Origin: AA29 sp041481445
GTDB taxonomy: Bacteria > Acidobacteriota > Vicinamibacteria > Fen-336
Length of the DNA: 10,837 nucleotides
Assembly: GCA_041481445.1 (NCBI GenBank)
Contig: JBGPBV010000198.1
Location: forward strand, 1-10,837
Direction of reading: 5' to 3'
Part shown: in pieces, positions 1-7,551 of the stretch
Layout of the letters: each line of letters begins with the position of its first letter
Position numbering within the stretch: the first letter of the stretch is position 1
Notes under the pieces: generated by a model
The model's database searches: none
The model's input: only the letters and a program-made list of their open reading frames with translations
What the model was told of the DNA's origin: nothing
Position numbers and translations under genes: made by a program

Positions 1-1484
1 CGGCTCCAGGTGAAGATGAACTCGTTGGTGGCGGTGGGGGAGAGGACGGCGGTCAGGTTGAAGACCGCGGAGCTCCCCTTGGAGTTGCCGTTGATCGGGG
101 AGGGCAGCTCGATGTTCCCGGGTCCCCACCACAGCCCCCGCGCGTTCTGGTTGATCTCCGAGTCGCGGGCCAGGCGGACGTAGGTGCGGACGCTGTCGCT
201 GATGTTGTAGTCGAGGCGCACCACGCCCTGATTGCGGTTGGCGTCGACCAGCGGGTTGAAGATGTAGTTGTAGCGGTTGTTCGGGTCGTTGTAGTTCGGC
301 ATCGGGTAGAGGCCCATCAACGCCTTGCCGGTGGGGTCGATGTACGGCGCCAGGTTGTTGCCCGGGGCCGGGGTGCCCGCCCCCGGGAACCCCTTCGGGA
401 TGTTGACGGTGGTCCCCATGTTCAGGTGCTGTCCGGAGGAATAGTCGTTGAAGTTCCCCTGCCGCATGCCCACGGTGGGCACCACGCCGAAGCGGGGGTC
501 GGGGGCGGTGGTCTGCCGCTGCCACTCCCAGCCCACGAAGAAGAAGGCCTTGTCGCGGTCCTTGTTGAAACCGGTGCCGGGGACGAGGATGGGACCGGAG
601 AGCGTGAAGCCGGGGTACTGGTACTTTTCCGGCGGCCGGTCCAGGCCGGCGTAGTTCCGCGAGCGGTCGTTGGCGGCGAGGCTGTGATCGCGCAGGTAGT
701 CGTAGACGGACCCGTGGAAGTTCGCGCTGCCGCTCTTCGTCACGGCCTGGATGTTCACGGCCGAGCTGCCGAACTCGGCCGAGTAGTTGCCCATCTGGAC
801 CTTGACCTCGGCCACGAACTCGTTGTTCGGCACGTTCATCATGCCGGAGTTGTTGCCGATGTCGCGCAGGTTCGCGCCGTCGATCGTCACCGCCAGGTTC
901 TGGGGACGCGCTCCGTTGATGGCCCAGGGCGTGTTCACGTTGCCGAAGCCCTCGGAGATGCTCGACTTCTCGAAGTTGGACTGCTCGGGGGTCACCACGC
1001 CCGGCAGCGTGCGCAGCAGCTCGAGGGGGTTGCGGCCCAGGATCGAGATGTTCTCGATCTGCTCGCTCGTGATCACGCCCTCGCGCGCGCCCGTCTGGTT
1101 CGAGATCAGCTCGCGGGAGGCGGTGACCACGACGTTCTCGGATTGGGTGCCGACCTCCATGGTCACGTCCACGCCGGCGGTGTCGTTGGCGCTGACGCGG
1201 ATGCCCTTGGCCTCGTAGCTCTTGAAGCCGCTGAGCTCGGCCTTCAGCGTGTAGCTGCCGGGCTCGACGGCGGCGAAGAAGAAGGCCCCCTTCGCGTCGC
1301 TCTGGGCCGTGCGGCCGAACTTGGTGGCCTCGTTGGTGAGGCTGACGCTGGCGCCCGGCACGAGCGCGCCCGTCTTGTCCTTGACGCTGCCGCGGAGGCT
1401 GCCCGCGTTCTGGGCCAGGGCCGCGGTGGCCGGCAGCAACAGGAGCAACGCGAGGCCGACTCGAACGAGTGAGATCCTCGGCAT
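1..1484 (-). CDS. TonB-dependent outer-membrane receptor, Oar/carboxypeptidase-regulatory type (3' part outside window)
   Basis: The N-terminal 494 residues of a large TonB-dependent receptor; the rest of the barrel lies left of the window. It begins with a signal peptide (hydrophobic run about residues 9-22, likely cut after AALA at 24). A carboxypeptidase-regulatory-like beta-sandwich follows at about 28-112 (GSVKDKTGALVPGASVSLTN and PGSYTLKAELSGFKSYEAKG). Next is a TonB-box-like ENVVVTAS at 117-124, then the plug domain at about 125-258 with NGARPQNLAVTIDGANLRD and the conserved YSAEFG. The barrel starts near 258 with aromatic-rich strands. The ATG at 1484 is preceded by GAGGGTGAAAG on the minus strand. 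Such receptors in this lineage are usually about 1000 residues or more. Role by family: energy-dependent uptake of oligosaccharides or other large ligands. Substrate is inferred only from the neighbouring glycosidases. No SusD-like partner is visible in this window. Confidence 0.93.
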   Translation of the reverse strand, partial: MPRISLVRVGLALLLLLPATAALAQNAGSLRGSVKDKTGALVPGASVSLTNEATKFGRTAQSDAKGAFFFAAVEPGSYTLKAELSGFKSYEAKGIRVSANDTAGVDVTMEVGTQSENVVVTASRELISNQTGAREGVITSEQIENISILGRNPLELLRTLPGVVTPEQSNFEKSSISEGFGNVNTPWAINGARPQNLAVTIDGANLRDIGNNSGMMNVPNNEFVAEVKVQMGNYSAEFGSSAVNIQAVTKSGSANFHGSVYDYLRDHSLAANDRSRNYAGLDRPPEKYQYPGFTLSGPILVPGTGFNKDRDKAFFFVGWEWQRQTTAPDPRFGVVPTVGMRQGNFNDYSSGQHLNMGTTVNIPKGFPGAGTPAPGNNLAPYIDPTGKALMGLYPMPNYNDPNNRYNYIFNPLVDANRNQGVVRLDYNISDSVRTYVRLARDSEINQNARGLWWGPGNIELPSPINGNSKGSSAVFNLTAVLSPTATNEFIFTWS

Positions 1485-1562
1485 GTCTTTCACCCTCGTC
1501 AGGCGCTGCCGCCCGGCGTCAATACGGAAAATCCCTCGAGACCCTTCGGTAGACTTCCGATG

Positions 1563-1591
1563 ATTGGAAATGTTCGCCCCACGGCTGTCAA
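1563..1591 (-). promoter_or_regulatory. Predicted sigma70-type promoter of the TonB-dependent receptor
   Basis: On the minus strand a perfect -35 hexamer TTGACA (1591-1586) is followed, after exactly 17 bases, by TCCAAT (1568-1563), which matches 4 of 6 positions of the -10 consensus. Transcription would start near 1556, giving a leader of roughly 70 nt before the ATG at 1484. The two LacI-type palindromes lie upstream of this promoter. A perfect -35 with ideal spacing is uncommon by chance in DNA this GC-rich, but no transcript data are available. Confidence 0.6.
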
Positions 1592-1621
1592 GAAGAATTC
1601 GTCCGCCGCGCATAAGAATTA

Positions 1622-1635
1622 TGAAAACGATTTCA
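1622..1635. promoter_or_regulatory. LacI-family/cre-like operator 1
   Basis: TGAAAACGATTTCA has perfect 5-bp arms (TGAAA / TTTCA) around a central CpG. It matches every fixed position of the catabolite-responsive-element consensus TGNAANCGNWNNCA. A palindrome centred on CG with flanking A and T tracts is typical of LacI-family repressor operators. It sits in the divergent space between the receptor and the GH9 gene, where a sugar-responsive regulator would be expected. The protein that binds it is not encoded in the window. Confidence 0.6.
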
Positions 1636-1648
1636 GTCACTTACGCGC

Positions 1649-1660
1649 GAAAGCGTTTTC
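1649..1660. promoter_or_regulatory. LacI-family/cre-like operator 2
   Basis: GAAAGCGTTTTC has 4-bp perfect arms (GAAA / TTTC) around a central CpG, the same core as operator 1. Its centre lies 26 bp from that of operator 1, about two and a half helical turns. It lies 24 bp upstream of the TAGAAT box ahead of GH9. The outermost T/A of the cre consensus is lost on both sides, so this is the weaker copy. Two sites with the same core within 40 bp strengthen the case that both are real. Confidence 0.5.
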
Positions 1661-1684
1661 TGTAAGCGCCGGTCAGGAGGGGAC

Positions 1685-1690
1685 TAGAAT
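1685..1690 (+). promoter_or_regulatory. Possible -10 box (TAGAAT) for leaderless GH9 transcript
   Basis: TAGAAT matches 5 of 6 positions of TATAAT and ends 7 bases before the GH9 start codon at 1698. That is the place and form (TANNNT) expected for leaderless genes. No convincing -35 is seen 16-18 bases upstream. The only Shine-Dalgarno-like run, AGGAGG at 1675-1680, lies 17 bases from the ATG, too far for usual initiation, and no other start codon lies at normal distance from it. Confidence 0.35.
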
Positions 1691-1697
1691 CCGCGCC

Positions 1698-3464
1698 ATG
1701 GGCCTCGTGCGACCACGACTCGCCGCCGTCGCGGTGTTCACGCTCGGCTCCGCCTGCGGCAGCGAGGCGGCCGGCCCTGCCCGCGCCGCCCGCAGCGACG
1801 CGGTGAAGGTCGACCAGGTCGGCTACCTGCCGTCGCGTCCCAAGCTGGCCGTGGTCACCGACGCGCACGCGACCGGCGCGTTCACCGTGCACCGGGCCGG
1901 GGACGGGCGCGAGGTGCTGGGCGGCACGCTCTCGCCGTCTCGAGCCGACCCCGACACCGGCGACAGCGTGCGGATCGCGGACCTTTCCGCCCTCACCGAG
2001 ACGGGCTCGTACTACGTCGACGTGGCGGGAGTCGGCACCAGCGACGAGTTCTCCGTCGCGCCCGACGTCTATGCCGCGGCGTTCGTGCTGGCCGCGCGGG
2101 CGTTCTACGGCCAGCGCTGCGGCACTGCCGTGGACCTGGGTCCTTCGTTCCCGGGCTATCGCCACGCCGCCTGCCACGTCGCCGGGACCCGGAATCCCGA
2201 CGCCGCGATGCACGTCTCGTCGGGCGGCGCCGGGGTGGTCGACGGGAGCGGGGGCTGGCACGATGCCGGCGACTACGGCAAGTACGTCGTCAACTCCGGC
2301 ATCACGACGGGCGAGCTCCTCTGGGCCTACGAGATGTTCCCGCAGCGCCTGGCCGCGGTGAGCCTGGCCATCCCGGAGTCGGGCAACGCCACCCCCGACC
2401 TCCTCGACGAGGCGCGCTGGAACCTCGTCTGGATGCTCAAGATGCAGGACGCCGACGGCGGCGTCTGGCACAAGCTCACCTCCGAGCGATTCGGCGGCTT
2501 CGTGATGCCCGAGGTGGACGACGGCGGGCCGCGCTACGTCATCGGGACCGGAGGCAGCCCGTACAAGAGCTCGTGCGCCACCGCGGACTTCGCCGCGGTC
2601 ATGGCCATCGCCGCCCGCGTGTTCCGCCCCTTCGATCCGGCCTTTGCCGCCACCGCGCTGGGCGCGGCCGAGCGCGCCTGGAAATGGCTCGAGCGATATC
2701 CGAGCGTGACCTTCGGCAACTGTTGCGGCGTGGTGACGGGCGAGTACGGCGACCGCGATTGCTCGGACGAGCGGCTGTGGGCGGCAGCCGAGCTCTTCCG
2801 CGCCACCGGGACCGCGGAGTACCAGGCCTACTTCGTGGGCGCCTACGCGCACGCGCTGGGCTCCATCGACTCGCCCCCCTCCTGGCAGAACGTCGGGAGC
2901 CTGGCCCTGATCACGTACGCGCTCTCGCCGCTGCCGGCCACGGACGAGGCAGCGCGGGCGCGCATCCGCGGCGCCCTCCTGGAGGCCGCGCGCGCGGTGG
3001 TCGCGCGCACGAGCGCGAGCCCCTATCACCTGAGCCTGCGCGACACCGACTACGTCTGGGGCTCGAACGGCGTGGTCGCCAACTACGGCGTCCTGCTGGC
3101 GGCGGCGTCCGCGCTGCAGCCCGACCCCGCCTTCCTGGACGCGGCGGCGGAGGACCTGCACTACCTGCTCGGGCGGAACACGTTCGCCCTGTCGTGGGTG
3201 ACCCGCCTCGGGGCCCGGCCCTTCCGCAACCCGCACCATCGGCCGAGCGGAGGCGACACGAACGGCGAGCCCTGGCCGGGACTCCTCTCGGGCGGGCCCA
3301 ACCGCTACGGCGGCGATCCCGTCATCGACGCCCTGCCCGCCACGCCGCCCGCGCGCCGCTACCGCGACGACCAGGGCTCGTACGCCTCGAACGAGATCGC
3401 GATCAACTGGAACGCGCCGCTGGTCCTGCTGCTGGCCAGCCTGCTGCCCGATCCGGCGCGCTGA
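1698..3464 (+). CDS. GH9 cellulase/endoglucanase with N-terminal Ig-like domain
   Basis: A 588-residue secreted glycoside hydrolase of family 9, which cleaves beta-1,4-glucan backbones (cellulose, xyloglucan, mixed-linkage glucan) with inversion. After an N-terminal hydrophobic segment (8-19), a CelD_N-type Ig-like domain spans about 36-120 (VDQVGYLPSRPK). The (alpha/alpha)6 barrel follows. Catalytic signatures are all present: GGWHDAGDYGKYV at 185-197 with base Asp189 and Asp192, NPHHRPSG at 511-518, and SNEIAINWNAP at 564-574 with acid Glu566. Cys141 and Cys159-His160 fit the cysteine/histidine metal site of this subgroup. Cys20 could be a lipidation site, but the lipobox (LGSAC) is poor. 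The ATG at 1698 is chosen because the secretion signal begins there; in-frame sequence back to 1560 looks non-coding. It is transcribed away from the receptor and is tail-to-tail with GH31. Exact substrate cannot be told from sequence. Confidence 0.93.
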   Translation: MGLVRPRLAAVAVFTLGSACGSEAAGPARAARSDAVKVDQVGYLPSRPKLAVVTDAHATGAFTVHRAGDGREVLGGTLSPSRADPDTGDSVRIADLSALTETGSYYVDVAGVGTSDEFSVAPDVYAAAFVLAARAFYGQRCGTAVDLGPSFPGYRHAACHVAGTRNPDAAMHVSSGGAGVVDGSGGWHDAGDYGKYVVNSGITTGELLWAYEMFPQRLAAVSLAIPESGNATPDLLDEARWNLVWMLKMQDADGGVWHKLTSERFGGFVMPEVDDGGPRYVIGTGGSPYKSSCATADFAAVMAIAARVFRPFDPAFAATALGAAERAWKWLERYPSVTFGNCCGVVTGEYGDRDCSDERLWAAAELFRATGTAEYQAYFVGAYAHALGSIDSPPSWQNVGSLALITYALSPLPATDEAARARIRGALLEAARAVVARTSASPYHLSLRDTDYVWGSNGVVANYGVLLAAASALQPDPAFLDAAAEDLHYLLGRNTFALSWVTRLGARPFRNPHHRPSGGDTNGEPWPGLLSGGPNRYGGDPVIDALPATPPARRYRDDQGSYASNEIAINWNAPLVLLLASLLPDPAR

Positions 3465-3473
3465 GGGCGCGAA

Positions 3474-3487
3474 GGCGCTAACGCGCC
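3474..3487. terminator. Small hairpin between convergent GH9 and GH31 ends
   Basis: GGCGC-TAAC-GCGCC forms a perfect 5-bp stem with a 4-base loop. It straddles the GH31 stop codon and lies 9 bases past the GH9 stop. It could serve both converging transcripts, but there is no T-run on either side, and such short GC stems arise often in DNA of this composition. Confidence 0.25.
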
Positions 3488-5889
3488 GGCGCCGCCGCGC
3501 GCCGCACCGTCCAGCGCACCTTTCCCGCCAGGGGATCCGGGGAGAGGGCGAACGCGTCGCCCTTGCGGGCCAGGGTCAGCGGCCGGAGCACGTTGTCGGC
3601 GGGCAGCGCCACCAGGGCGCGCGCCTCCCGCGCGCCGTCCGCGAAGACGACCAGCTCGAGCGCCGACCAGTCCATCTTCGACGTGGACTGGGCCAGCGCG
3701 ATGTGCGGGATGGCCGCCCCGTCGCGCACGAGCATGACCACGGGCAGCGCGCCCGCCGCGATCTGCTGCCATCCGCCCGCGTAGACGCGCGCGGTCTGGT
3801 AGTCGATCCACTTGCCGGGAGGCAGGTACACCGCGCGGCCGGTCATGCCCGTCTCGAACAGCGGCGCCACCAGGATGTCCGAGCCGAACAGGTACTCGTC
3901 CTCCACCAGCCAGGAGCCCGGATCGTCCGGGTACTCGACGAAGAGGGCGCGCGTCATGGGCAGGCCGCGCGCGCTCGAATCCGCGGCTTGCGCGTAGATG
4001 TACGGCATCAGCCGGTAGCGCATCTCCGCCGTGCGCCGGTAGTCGGCGAGGAAGCCGGGGCTGAACTCCCAGGGCTCCTTGGGCGGGGTGCCGTGGCTGC
4101 GGCTGTGCGAGATCAGCATGCCCATGGGGACCCAGCGGTGGTAGACGTCCTCCGCCTTGTCGCCCAGGAAGCCGCCGATGTCGTGGCTCCAGAACGTGAA
4201 GCCGGAGAGGCCCAGGGAGAGGCCGCCGCGCAGGGTGGCGGCCATGCCGATGTCCATCTTGCCGGCGTCGCCGCCCCAATGCACCGGGTAGCGCTGGCTG
4301 CCCGCCCAGGCGCTGCGGGCCCAGATGATGCTCTCGTCCTTGACCCTCTTCGTGACCTCGGCGACCGCGCGGTTGTAGCGCAGCGGGTAGAGGTTGTGCT
4401 CGTAGAAGCCGCTCTTCCCGGAGGCGTAGATCCCCGCGAGGGGCGCCGCCTCCCCGAAGTCCACCTTGATCGCGCCCACCCCGAGCTTCAGCAGGTTGCC
4501 GATCTTCTCCTGGTACCAGCGGATGGTCTCGGGGTTCGACATGTCGAGCACGGCGTCGTCGTAGGGCAGAGAGCCCTTGCTGTCGTGGACGAACAGCCCC
4601 TTCTCGAGGATCTCGGGGAACAGGCGGTTCTTGGGCACGAAGTACGGGAGCTGCCAGAGCGAGATGTGGAAGCCGTCGCGCAGGAGGTCCGCGATCATCT
4701 TCGCGGGGTCCTTGAAGCGCGTCTTCGAGAACTCGTAGTCGCAGCGCCAGTCCGTCTCGAACCAGCCGGTGTCGAGGTGGATCACGTCGCTCGGGATCCG
4801 GTTGTCCCGCAGCCTGGCCGCCACCGCCCGCGTCTCCTCCTCCGAGAAGTAGGAGATGCGGCTCATCCAGAGGCCGAAGGACCACAGGGGCGGCATGGGC
4901 GCGCGCCCGGTGAGCGCGGTGTACTCGGCCAGCACGTCCTTGGGCGCGCCCAGGAACACGAACGCGTCGAGCTCGTCGTCGCCGAGCAGGAGCGCGTTGC
5001 TGCCCTGGTAGCTGGCTCCCATGTCGAAGGTGGCGGGCGCGGTCGTGTGCACGAAGATCCCGTAGCCGCGGCTGCTCATGAAGAACGGGACGGGCTTGTA
5101 CATGCGCTCGTTCTCGACGCCGTTGGCGTCGTTGGACCACAGGACCACGCGCTGGCCGCGCTTGTCGAGGCGCGTGAAGGACTCGCCGGTGCCGTAGAGC
5201 TTCTCGCCCGGGGAGAGGGAGAAGACGGCGGCCACGCTGCGCGAGAAGTCCGAGGAGCGGCGGATGAACGAGAAGGGCAAGGCGGGCACCAGCGTGTTCG
5301 AGTAGTCCCGGGTGTGCTGGGTATGGGTCAGGAGGCGGCCGGCGGCGTCGCGGAACTCGACGTGCCACGGCTTCTCGCTGACGGTGACGGAGCCGTACGC
5401 GCTCGCGTAGCGGTGGCCGCCCTCGACCGCCTCGTACTTCCAGGACCCGTCGTGGGGGACGGGGCCCGCCAGCATCAGCGACTCGCCGTCGCCGCGGACC
5501 GGCGGCCCCGTATGCATGCGCAGGCGGACGGTGCGCGGGGACACGAACTCGATCGCGAACGGCAGCTCGGGATCGGTCGGGTACTCGCCGGACGGGAAGA
5601 CCGCTCCCTCGAAAGGCCGCAGCCCCTGCTCCATGTTGTCGAAAGCGAGCCGGGGCACGACCTGGTGGCGTTTCCACTGGACCTGTCCGCGGGCGGTGGC
5701 GGGGTCGAACTTCGTGAGCGCATCCGCGAGGTAGTAGGCGTTCGTGTAGTCGCGGAAGTCGCGGCTCACGTCCACGAGGTCGCTCAAGAGCGCGGGCGGC
5801 TGGTTGCCGGCCCCCTGCGCGTGGAGCGCTCCCGCCCCGAGGGTCAGGAGCACGGGTCCGGCCATCGCCACCGCCCTTGCCAGCTTCAT
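3478..5889 (-). CDS. GH31 alpha-glycosidase, alpha-xylosidase (YicI) type
   Basis: An 803-residue secreted family 31 enzyme; E. coli YicI is 772. A signal peptide (residues 1-24, ending LHA-Q) is followed by the N-terminal beta-sandwich, the (beta/alpha)8 barrel from about 334 (PPLWSFGLWMSRISY) and C-terminal beta domains. The nucleophile is Asp477 in KVDFGE and the acid/base is Asp541 in VHWGGD. The stretch LRGGLSLGLSGFTFWSHDIGGF (554-575) is nearly that of YicI. This supports removal of alpha-xylose from xyloglucan oligosaccharides, but the loop LDTGWF (372-377) replaces the DCFW of YicI, so alpha-glucosidase or another specificity is possible. The ATG at 5889 is chosen over a GTG at 5934 because GGAGG (5902-5898) lies 8 bases ahead and the signal peptide starts there. 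It lies 81 bp downstream of the cytochrome/VCBS gene on the same strand, so co-transcription is likely; a TTGACG at 5954-5949 lacks a good -10. Confidence 0.9.
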   Translation of the reverse strand: MKLARAVAMAGPVLLTLGAGALHAQGAGNQPPALLSDLVDVSRDFRDYTNAYYLADALTKFDPATARGQVQWKRHQVVPRLAFDNMEQGLRPFEGAVFPSGEYPTDPELPFAIEFVSPRTVRLRMHTGPPVRGDGESLMLAGPVPHDGSWKYEAVEGGHRYASAYGSVTVSEKPWHVEFRDAAGRLLTHTQHTRDYSNTLVPALPFSFIRRSSDFSRSVAAVFSLSPGEKLYGTGESFTRLDKRGQRVVLWSNDANGVENERMYKPVPFFMSSRGYGIFVHTTAPATFDMGASYQGSNALLLGDDELDAFVFLGAPKDVLAEYTALTGRAPMPPLWSFGLWMSRISYFSEEETRAVAARLRDNRIPSDVIHLDTGWFETDWRCDYEFSKTRFKDPAKMIADLLRDGFHISLWQLPYFVPKNRLFPEILEKGLFVHDSKGSLPYDDAVLDMSNPETIRWYQEKIGNLLKLGVGAIKVDFGEAAPLAGIYASGKSGFYEHNLYPLRYNRAVAEVTKRVKDESIIWARSAWAGSQRYPVHWGGDAGKMDIGMAATLRGGLSLGLSGFTFWSHDIGGFLGDKAEDVYHRWVPMGMLISHSRSHGTPPKEPWEFSPGFLADYRRTAEMRYRLMPYIYAQAADSSARGLPMTRALFVEYPDDPGSWLVEDEYLFGSDILVAPLFETGMTGRAVYLPPGKWIDYQTARVYAGGWQQIAAGALPVVMLVRDGAAIPHIALAQSTSKMDWSALELVVFADGAREARALVALPADNVLRPLTLARKGDAFALSPDPLAGKVRWTVRRAAAPAR

Positions 5890-5958
5890 CCGCCTCGCCT
5901 CCGTGTGCGTGCTTGCGGGCGGGAACGAGATCACACTCGGCGGTGAGCCGTCAAACGC

Positions 5959-5983
5959 GCGCGGCCGGGGCTAGCGGCCGCGC
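5959..5983 (-). terminator. Hairpin at the end of the cytochrome/VCBS gene
   Basis: A perfect 8-bp stem (GCGCGGCC at 5959-5966, GGCCGCGC at 5976-5983) closes a 9-base loop containing the stop codon of the cytochrome/VCBS gene. Only TTT follows on the minus strand, so a full intrinsic terminator is unlikely. It may act as a partial terminator or mRNA-stabilising structure ahead of the GH31 gene, or be a by-product of GC-rich sequence. Confidence 0.25.
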
Positions 5984-7509
5984 CGCCCCCGGTTCTCCCA
6001 GACCTCCACGAACCCGGGCCGGCCCGAGAGCGAGCTCGCGGTGACGATGTCGACGGCGCCATCGCCATTCACGTCCCCGAGGTCGAGGCTGAGGTGACGC
6101 CCGCCCAGCTCGAGGGTGTGCCGCACGAAGTGGCCGGGAGCCGTCTGCTCCAGCCAGACGAGCGAAGGCAGCATGCGCGCGGGCGCCGGCTCCGAAGACG
6201 TGCTCGCGAGCTGCACGAGCGAGCAGGCCACGATGTCCATGTCGCCGTCCCCGTCGAGGTCGGCGGCCTGGGCCCGCAGGGCGCCGAAGAAGGGCGCGAT
6301 CTCGTGGGGCACGAACGGGAAGCTTCCGCGGTTCTCCAGCCAGCGGACGGCGTGGTAGGGCTTGAGCTGGAAGTCGTCGAGCATGTCGCCGTTGGTGACG
6401 AGGACGTCGAGGTCGCCGTCGCCGTCCAGGTCCACGAGCTGGATGCCGGACGAGCCCCAGGCCGGATGCGGGGCGCGGTCGATCGTCTCCTCGTGGAAGC
6501 TCCCCTTGCCGTCGCCCAGGAAGGCGGCCACCGTCTCGTGCTGCTGGGAGATGAGGGCCACGAAATCCAGGCGCCCGTCGCCGTCGAGGTCGACGACGGG
6601 CACGTGGATCGTGCCCGTCCGCGTGTCCACGACCTGCGGCACGAACTTCGGCTGCCTCCAGTCCGTGGTCCGGTTCTCGAGGAGGAGGATGTCGCCCGTC
6701 TTGCGCCAGCCGAAGGCGGCCACCACGAGGTCGAGGTCCCCGTCCCCGTCGAAGTCGCCGGCCTCCACGTCCGCCACCCGCGGCAAGCCCTGGGCGAGGG
6801 TGACGGCCTGGTAGGTGCCGTCGGCCCGGCCGCGCATCCAGACGACGCCCCCGAGCGTGCTGTCGCCGGGCACCGCGTTGCCGAGGTCGGCCACCAGGAG
6901 GTCGGTGATCCCGTCCTTGTCGAGGTCCACCGCGGAGACGTGGCAGGGGTGGGCGAGACGGCCGAGCACGCGGAGGACGGACGGCGCCCCTTGGCCGCCG
7001 CCGGCCAGGATCAGCCCCGAGATCATGTCCGCGGCCACGATCTCGGGAGGCTTCCCGGCGGCGAGCCCCAGCAGCCGCACGTTCGCGACGGCGGCCGGAC
7101 GGTCGGCGTCCGGGTAGTCCAGCACGTGGCGCGCGAACCGGTCTGGGTCCGCACCGGGGGCGGGCCAGGGCGAGGGCGACGGCAGCTCGCGCGGCGCGTT
7201 TCGCTCGTAGTAGTCCGTGATCTGCTCGGCGTCGAAGTCGGGAGCGGGAGAGGGCGCCGGCGGGTCGCCGCCCTCGAGGATGAGCGACGTCATGTCGCGG
7301 ACGACGCCCTTCCAGGCCGACTTGGGTAGGATGTCGGCCGGAGGGAGGGCGTGGCAGGTGGCGCAGGTGCGTCGGACCATCGCCTCTCGGGCCGCTTCGC
7401 TCGCCGGAGCGGCGGGAGGCGGCGCCGCGCCCCGGTACCAGGCGGGGTTCGCGAAGGCCCCGAGAGCCGCCATCGCCGCGAGCAGGACGCCGCCGGATCT
7501 CCCGTTCAA
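5971..7509 (-). CDS. Secreted c-type heme domain fused to FG-GAP/VCBS six-repeat propeller
   Basis: A 512-residue exported protein of unknown role. Residues 7-20 form a hydrophobic signal or anchor. A single c-type heme motif CATCH sits at 49-53, followed by LPPADILPKSAW and a possible axial Met73 in VRDMTS, typical of a small cytochrome c-like module. From about 190 there are six repeats spaced 52-62 residues, each with a calcium-binding DxDxDGxxD loop: 195-203, 252-260, 307-315, 360-368, 417-425 and 479-487. These predict an integrin-alpha-like beta-propeller. The start is taken as TTG at 7509 because GGAGG lies 6 bases ahead; an in-frame GTG at 7536 has no ribosome site. The gene lies head-to-head with GH3 (42 bp), probably in one unit with GH31, and has a paralog at 9854-10837. 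Possible roles are surface glycan binding, or delivering or taking up electrons near the glycosidases; neither is shown. Confidence 0.85.
   Translation of the reverse strand: MNGRSGGVLLAAMAALGAFANPAWYRGAAPPPAAPASEAAREAMVRRTCATCHALPPADILPKSAWKGVVRDMTSLILEGGDPPAPSPAPDFDAEQITDYYERNAPRELPSPSPWPAPGADPDRFARHVLDYPDADRPAAVANVRLLGLAAGKPPEIVAADMISGLILAGGGQGAPSVLRVLGRLAHPCHVSAVDLDKDGITDLLVADLGNAVPGDSTLGGVVWMRGRADGTYQAVTLAQGLPRVADVEAGDFDGDGDLDLVVAAFGWRKTGDILLLENRTTDWRQPKFVPQVVDTRTGTIHVPVVDLDGDGRLDFVALISQQHETVAAFLGDGKGSFHEETIDRAPHPAWGSSGIQLVDLDGDGDLDVLVTNGDMLDDFQLKPYHAVRWLENRGSFPFVPHEIAPFFGALRAQAADLDGDGDMDIVACSLVQLASTSSEPAPARMLPSLVWLEQTAPGHFVRHTLELGGRHLSLDLGDVNGDGAVDIVTASSLSGRPGFVEVWENRGRRGR
6049..6927 (-). 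repeat. Six degenerate calcium-loop repeats of the propeller
   Basis: Six copies of a 27-base unit encoding DxDxDGxxD lie at protein spacing of about 55 residues. The first is DLDKDGITD at 6927-6901 and the last DVNGDGAVD at 6075-6049. On the plus strand they appear as runs like gtcgccgtcgccgtc. They are coding repeats of a protein fold, not a DNA-level tandem array. Confidence 0.8.
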
Positions 7510-7515
7510 CGCTCG

Positions 7516-7520
7516 CCTCC
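7516..7520 (-). promoter_or_regulatory. Shine-Dalgarno that sets the TTG start of the cytochrome/VCBS gene
   Basis: On the minus strand GGAGG is followed by six bases (CGAGCG) and then TTG at 7509. The in-frame GTG at 7536 has only GATCCTTTCTC before it, with no purine-rich site, and the ATG at 7528 is out of frame. With the TTG start the protein begins MNGRSGG directly before its hydrophobic segment. Confidence 0.6.
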
Positions 7521-7551
7521 GGCGCCATGGTGTCACGAGAAAGGATCGCTG

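Noticed and set aside
426..1472. Long open frame on the plus strand opposite the receptor gene
   Set aside because: Its translation is low-complexity Ala/Gly/Val/Arg/His sequence typical of antisense reading of GC-rich genes, while the minus strand encodes a clear receptor with signal peptide and plug domain.
1560..1697. Earlier in-frame ATG for GH9 at 1560
   Set aside because: The added 46 residues are Lys/Asn/Ser-rich unlike the rest of the protein, would bury the secretion signal, and overlap the operators and promoter elements.
3703..5946. 747-codon open frame on the plus strand opposite GH31
   Set aside because: Low-complexity Arg/Val/Ala/Glu sequence with no domain; the minus strand carries intact GH31 catalytic motifs.
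5931..5946. TCAC-N8-GTGA inverted repeat upstream of GH31 as a CRP-like site
   Set aside because: The arms are in the reverse order to the TGTGA-N6-TCACA consensus and only 4 bp long, so chance is a sufficient explanation.
6049..6927. Repeated gtcgccgtcgccgtc-like runs as a DNA repeat array or CRISPR
   Set aside because: They are irregularly spaced, in frame, and encode the calcium-binding loops of the VCBS propeller. No direct repeats with unique spacers were seen anywhere in the window.
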